Below, piece by piece: positions 32,463 to 36,255 of a DNA stretch of 36,255 bases. Numbering within the stretch: the stretch's first letter is position 1; each line of letters begins with the position of its first letter. A program made the position numbers and the translations under genes. The notes beneath the pieces are model-generated. The model was given only the letters and a program-made list of their open reading frames with translations, ran no database searches and was not told the DNA's origin. Source of the DNA: Bacilli bacterium (lineage in GTDB: Bacteria > Bacillota_I > Bacilli_A > RF39 > UBA660); contig JAFWGF010000012.1 of NCBI GenBank assembly GCA_017512495.1, forward strand, positions 1-36,255. Direction: 5' to 3'.

Positions 32463-32868
32463 CTTCCCAAATAATTTTAAATATTTTAATTAATAATATT
32501 CTTCCTTTTATAAAAACCAAATTCATTACATCATTTGTTTTAATCTTTTTATTTTTAAAGGGAAACTTTAATACTAGCTGGTAGTAATCTTTATTACCTT
32601 TATGCATTACTATTCCTCTATCTTCAATAATTTTATATTTTCTTTTAAAATCATTGAAAAACAATGTTTTATTACTATAGACAGTTTTTCTTTCTTCTTT
32701 GTCTACTACTACTAAAACCAAATCTTTTTTTATTACCAATCCAGTAATTTTAGAATACTCATTTATCTTAAAAGTATTTAGAAAAACAATAACTATTACC
32801 TCTACAATTAATACTACTAATACTAAAAAAGTAATTAATTCTTTTTTTTCATAATTTCTAACTTTCAT
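32455..32868 (-). CDS. Small membrane accessory protein of the bacteriocin exporter
   Basis: 137 aa with one membrane span (~11-31) and a basic outer domain rich in beta strands. The stretch 'KFPFKNKKIKTNDVMNLVFIKGRILLIKIFKIIWE' recalls the C-terminal barrel of HlyD/LcnD-type adaptor proteins, but the long coiled-coil hairpin of that family is absent. Its frame overlaps the ABC exporter by 11 bases and the first precursor gene by 8. A helper in secretion is inferred from position and topology; immunity is the alternative. Confidence 0.6.
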   Translation of the reverse strand: MKVRNYEKKELITFLVLVVLIVEVIVIVFLNTFKINEYSKITGLVIKKDLVLVVVDKEERKTVYSNKTLFFNDFKRKYKIIEDRGIVMHKGNKDYYQLVLKFPFKNKKIKTNDVMNLVFIKGRILLIKIFKIIWEGD

Positions 32869-34930
32869 GAATTATTCCTTTATCTAATTTTAAAACTCGA
32901 TCAAATACTTTCTTATTATTAAAACGATGCGATATAACTATTATTGTTTTATCTTGTAAATACTTAAAGATGTTTTCTAATATTTTTTTCTCTCTACTAA
33001 TATCAATTTGAGTTAATGCTTCATCAAAAATATAAATATTACTTTTTTTTATAATACTCCTTGCTAAAATTATTCTTTGTCTTTCTCCGTTACTAAAATT
33101 AAAACCATTTTCTTCAACTAAAGCATCATATCCATTACCAATATTTTTAACAATATCATCTACTAAACATACTTTACAAATTTCATTAAACTCTTCTTCA
33201 CTATAATCTTTATACAATAAAATATTATTTCTAATTGTATCTGTAAATAAATATTCATTACTAGTTACATAAGTAATATTTGATCTAATATTTTCTAAAT
33301 GATAATGGTTTATATCAATACCAGCTATTTTAATCTTATTAAAATCTACTTCAACATATCTTAAAAGCATTTTCATTAAAGTACTTTTACCACTACCACT
33401 TTCTCCACTTAGTAATATTTTTTCTCCTTGTTTTATTTCTAAATTTAAATCTTTAAACAAATATTTACTACCCATCTTATAACTCAAATTATTATAATTA
33501 ATATTACCTATTAATGTAAATGTTAAATAAAAATAATTGTTTTTAAAATTATCTCTATTAATCATAAAAATTTCTTCAACTCTATTCAAAGCTACTTTAT
33601 ATGAATTATATTCTTCTAAAATACTTATCAAGTTATAAAAACTATTATTATAATATGAAAAGAAAAGTTGATATACAATTAAATTATTTAGAGGTAAAAA
33701 TCCCTTTACAACATGATAAGATCCTAAGCCAAAAATTATTAATAAAGAAATATCATTTATAATATTCTTATTAAAAGTATATTTTTCTAAAAGTAAATTA
33801 TAAGAATAAATAGACTCTAAAAAAGATTTATAATTAAGTGAAAATTTGTCAATTAATCTCTTTTCTAAGTGACTACCTTTAACAGTATCAACATTACTTA
33901 TTCCTTGAATTAAATATGAATTAATTATATCTTCTTTATTACTAATATTCTTAATTAATTTTCTTTTTTGGGGATTTATTAAAAATTGATAGATTATTAA
34001 ACTAATAGTAGAAATAATAAGATATATAGTCATCTTTTTATTGTAATTAAACATTATAATTGTAAAAATTATGATACTTATTAAATCAGTAGAAATAATG
34101 CAGAAGAATTTATTAATAAAATTACGGATAGTATTTAAATCTTTGAATCTAGAAACAACTTCTCCAGTAGTTCTATTTTTATAATATAAATATGGAAGTA
34201 AAAGTAATTGTTTATAAGTGTTAGTTGTTACTTCATTATCAAATAATATTATCCATTTACTAAGTAGTATATTTCTCAGTAAATTATTTATATTTTTAAG
34301 TAGATATAAAATAATCATAATAGTAGTTATATAGTATATATTTTTTGTTAAATCATAATTAATAGAGTATTCTAAAAGATATTTAAAATGAAAAGAAGTA
34401 TGTATGTTTAAAACAAAAAATGATAATGTTAAAAATACTATGATGAATAATAATTTTTTATTCATTTTAAATAATTCAATAATATTTTTATAAATTATAT
34501 TTCTCTTCTGCATTATTGGTAATTTTTTAATAGGCTTTAAAAATATATAATTATTACTTGATAATAAATTAAACTCCGCAATTGAGATTATTTTCTTTCC
34601 TTTACTAGGATCCATTAAAGTTACTTGACTTTTCTTTTTATTAATTTCATATAAAACAACAAAATGTTTATAACTTTTATTCACAATAAAATGGGCTATA
34701 CAGGGTAAGTTATTTACTTCTATATTTTCTATTTTTCCTGAAAGACCTATTGCTTCAAAACCAATTATTTTTGCCCCTTCAATTAAATTGTAAAAAGAAA
34801 CTCCATCTTTAGTAGTATTTGTTATTTCTCTTAAGTATTCCTTAGATACTTCTCCACCATAAAATCTAATAATAGATAAGAGACAGCAAATTCCACAATC
34901 TTTAATACCATCCTGAAGAACTACTTTCAC
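32858..34930 (-). CDS. Peptidase C39-containing ABC bacteriocin exporter
   Basis: 690 aa. Residues 1-~130 are a C39 cysteine peptidase: Q6, catalytic C12 in 'KDCGICCL', H89 in 'YKHFVVLYE' and D107 in 'LMDPSKG'. About six membrane spans follow (~150-430), then the ATPase domain with Walker A 'GESGSGKST', signature 'FSNGERQR' (a variant of LSGGQ), Walker B 'IYIFDEALTQ' and the 'VISHR' His loop. Such transporters cut double-glycine leaders and export the peptide. The start is GTG (34928-34930), 14 bases from GGAGG, with a duplicated GTGAAAGTA at 34922-34930 and 34937-34945. First gene of the bacteriocin operon. Confidence 0.92.
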   Translation of the reverse strand: MKVVLQDGIKDCGICCLLSIIRFYGGEVSKEYLREITNTTKDGVSFYNLIEGAKIIGFEAIGLSGKIENIEVNNLPCIAHFIVNKSYKHFVVLYEINKKKSQVTLMDPSKGKKIISIAEFNLLSSNNYIFLKPIKKLPIMQKRNIIYKNIIELFKMNKKLLFIIVFLTLSFFVLNIHTSFHFKYLLEYSINYDLTKNIYYITTIMIILYLLKNINNLLRNILLSKWIILFDNEVTTNTYKQLLLLPYLYYKNRTTGEVVSRFKDLNTIRNFINKFFCIISTDLISIIIFTIIMFNYNKKMTIYLIISTISLIIYQFLINPQKRKLIKNISNKEDIINSYLIQGISNVDTVKGSHLEKRLIDKFSLNYKSFLESIYSYNLLLEKYTFNKNIINDISLLIIFGLGSYHVVKGFLPLNNLIVYQLFFSYYNNSFYNLISILEEYNSYKVALNRVEEIFMINRDNFKNNYFYLTFTLIGNINYNNLSYKMGSKYLFKDLNLEIKQGEKILLSGESGSGKSTLMKMLLRYVEVDFNKIKIAGIDINHYHLENIRSNITYVTSNEYLFTDTIRNNILLYKDYSEEEFNEICKVCLVDDIVKNIGNGYDALVEENGFNFSNGERQRIILARSIIKKSNIYIFDEALTQIDISREKKILENIFKYLQDKTIIVISHRFNNKKVFDRVLKLDKGIIHES

Positions 34931-34990
34931 TTATAATACTTTCACCTCCTATATATATCTTTCGAAAAAATTTTCATTTATAACAAAAAA

Positions 34991-35099
34991 GCACAAAAAA
35001 AGAAGAGAAAAATTTCTCCTCTTGGGATAAATACTCTAAACCAAACGCGTGATAATTGATTAGAAATAAGAAAAAAACAAGTTTTTCTAATTATCCCAA
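34991..35099 (-). ncRNA. Candidate small structured RNA upstream of the bacteriocin operon
   Basis: A promoter-terminator unit of about 105 bases without an ORF. Outer stem TTGGGATAA / TTATCCCAA (35091-35099 and 35022-35030) closes an inner hairpin TTAGAAA / TTTCTAA, then a strong terminator follows. It could be an independent small RNA or the terminated leader of the bacteriocin operon. I do not recognise a known riboswitch or Rfam class by eye. Confidence 0.45.
34995..35022 (-). terminator. Terminator upstream of the bacteriocin operon
   Basis: AGAAGAGAAA / TTTCTCCTCT stem (35001-35010 and 35013-35022, one wobble), with seven T following on the minus strand (plus-strand A run 34995-35001). 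Confidence 0.8.
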
Positions 35100-35103
35100 T
35101 TTC

Positions 35104-35132
35104 ATTTTATCACACATATAATATTAGAACAA
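35104..35132 (-). promoter_or_regulatory. Promoter of the small RNA/leader
   Basis: On the minus strand, -35 TTGTTC (35127-35132), 17-base spacer, -10 TAAAAT (35104-35109). It begins only a few bases behind the stop of the gene at 35136. Confidence 0.5.
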
Positions 35133-35135
35133 TAT

Positions 35136-36188
35136 CTATATTGACATATTTAATTCAGTATTAATGTTGTTTACACTTTCTTTTTCTAAATCATCAATAT
35201 TAATACCTTTTAATCTATTTTCTAACTTGTCAAGTTCTTCTGAAGCATCAGGAATTCTATTCCTTAATATTTCTAATTCCTCAACAATATCTTGGTACTC
35301 TTTAATTATTTCTTCTCTTATCTCTTTAAACTCTTCTTGTTTATCTTCTACATCTATTTGAATTGTTGGTTCTATTGGTAACACTTCTGTTTCTTCTCCA
35401 AAGACTAAGTCAGATAGATAATTTTCTACATTACTTAAATTGTTTTCATTTTCAGACATAATCATTGAGATAGTTTCTGAAATTCTTTTTAATTCTATAT
35501 TTTGTGTTTCTTGTTCTTTATTAATTTCTTTCTGTAATTCTTGACATACTTCATTAACTTTAGCAGCTTTTTCTTTTTCTATTAATCTATTATTTAAATG
35601 ATCTTCATCATTTAAACTACCATTCTTTATTAAATTCATTGTAAATCTATAATTGTCATTTAAGAGAATGTTTTGATAATTTAATTCAATAGTTCCTTCT
35701 TCCATATCTAATGAGTTTATTTCTTCATCAATCATTCTCTTAATAATATCTTCAACAGCTAATGGTCCATCTTCTACTTCTAATTGTTTATTAGATAATG
35801 AAATATCATATACTAATTGTAATAAAATAGATTCTTCTTCACGTAGTTTAGCTAAAACCTCATAATAATTATATTTCATAATATCAGCATTTATTGAAGA
35901 TTCTATTCTTGAGATATCAGACTCTTTTGCACACTTACATAATTCATCTAACAATTTTTTTATATCAGAAGACAAAGTATAATGCTTATTATATTTACCA
36001 TGACAAACGGAAAACAATATTTGTGATATTTGGTCTTGTTTTAACAAACTAGTTTTAATAGATTTATATTCTTCAGTACTAGTGTTAATATTTCCATTCA
36101 TTATATTATTAAGTCGTTGTGTAGTACTCATAAACAAGTTTTTTAATTCATTATGCAATACATAATAATAAAAATTATCTTTATCCAT
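35136..36188 (-). CDS. Predicted coiled-coil protein of unknown function
   Basis: 350 aa, hydrophilic, no signal peptide or membrane span, rich in Glu, Lys, Asn and Ile. Long helical stretches dominate, with likely coiled coils at about residues 200-250 ('NRLIEKEKAAKVNEVCQELQKEIN') and 285-340 ('EEFKEIREEIIKEYQDIVEELEILRNRI'). Three Cys lie near residues 62-87 (SVCHGK, ELCKCAK). I recognise no domain. It has its own promoter (36209-36236) and GAGGTGG ribosome site. Function unknown. Confidence 0.75.
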   Translation of the reverse strand: MDKDNFYYYVLHNELKNLFMSTTQRLNNIMNGNINTSTEEYKSIKTSLLKQDQISQILFSVCHGKYNKHYTLSSDIKKLLDELCKCAKESDISRIESSINADIMKYNYYEVLAKLREEESILLQLVYDISLSNKQLEVEDGPLAVEDIIKRMIDEEINSLDMEEGTIELNYQNILLNDNYRFTMNLIKNGSLNDEDHLNNRLIEKEKAAKVNEVCQELQKEINKEQETQNIELKRISETISMIMSENENNLSNVENYLSDLVFGEETEVLPIEPTIQIDVEDKQEEFKEIREEIIKEYQDIVEELEILRNRIPDASEELDKLENRLKGINIDDLEKESVNNINTELNMSI

Positions 36189-36208
36189 GATATACCACCT
36201 CTATTATA

Positions 36209-36236
36209 ATTTTATCACAGTTTCAAAGATTTTCAA
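36209..36236 (-). promoter_or_regulatory. Promoter of the coiled-coil protein gene
   Basis: On the minus strand, -35 TTGAAA (36231-36236), 16-base spacer, -10 TAAAAT (36209-36214) with TGTGA before it. Confidence 0.55.
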
Positions 36237-36255
36237 GCAAATAAAAAGAGATTAA

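Noticed and set aside
1-36255. Alternative genetic code (TGA as Trp), suggested by the AT-rich, Mollicutes-like composition
   Set aside because: Trp is encoded by TGG throughout, and TGA acts as a stop in cdd, precursor 1 and the small toxin ORF.

Overview
The window is about 36 kb of very AT-rich DNA, and almost every gene lies on the minus strand. Gram-positive type PolC, the rimP-nusA-ylxR-infB-rbfA operon, the yqfC-yqfD...ybeY-dgkA-cdd-era-yqzL-recO string, RpsU, YqeY, strong AGGAGG-type ribosome sites and TGA used as a stop all point to a low-GC Bacillota. I infer a Bacilli-like, probably uncultured and possibly gut-associated lineage; this placement is inference. No rRNA, tRNA, CRISPR array or transposase was found.

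Layout from left to right. 1-3699: three tandem copies of a surface-protein gene with a SipW-type N-terminal segment (the first cut by the window edge), interrupted by a VUT/QueT-like transporter. 3749-8018: rbfA, infB, ylxR, nusA and a shortened rimP, read leftward from a good promoter at 8080-8107. 8130-8376: a gene-poor stretch that appears to be a type I toxin-antitoxin locus, with a 24-aa membrane peptide on the minus strand and a convergent small RNA with its own promoter and terminator on the plus strand. 8414-9811: a single ORF fusing a VanY/VanXY-like peptidase to TruB. 9855-13696: a polymer-forming-type membrane protein, a single-pass unknown, and a 613-aa protein with two HEPN RNase motifs. 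13769-22376: polC, an unknown, a 681-aa repeat-containing surface protein and an acidic tail-anchored protein.

22517-25685: ferredoxin (plus), rluB, a small P/Y-rich protein (plus), a minimal orphan histidine kinase, an EIIB-like protein without its phosphorylated Cys, recO and a tiny yqzL. 25727-29882: era, cdd, dgkA, ybeY, vanZ, yqfD and yqfC, tightly packed. 29948-31261: another SipW-type/DUF6273 surface protein whose last ~120 bases have a base composition and codon use resembling a diversity-generating retroelement variable region. 31323-32039: yqeY and rpsU. 32137-34930: a compact bacteriocin operon of four overlapping genes (C39 peptidase-ABC exporter, small membrane accessory protein, two double-glycine precursor peptides, one of them only 51 codons long). 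34991-35099: a candidate small structured RNA. 35136-36188: an unknown coiled-coil protein.

The most novel items are the candidate type I toxin-antitoxin locus, the double-HEPN protein, the VanY-TruB fusion, the two-peptide bacteriocin operon with a possible AUU start, and the putative retroelement variable region. All functional statements come from reading motifs by eye; no database search was run.
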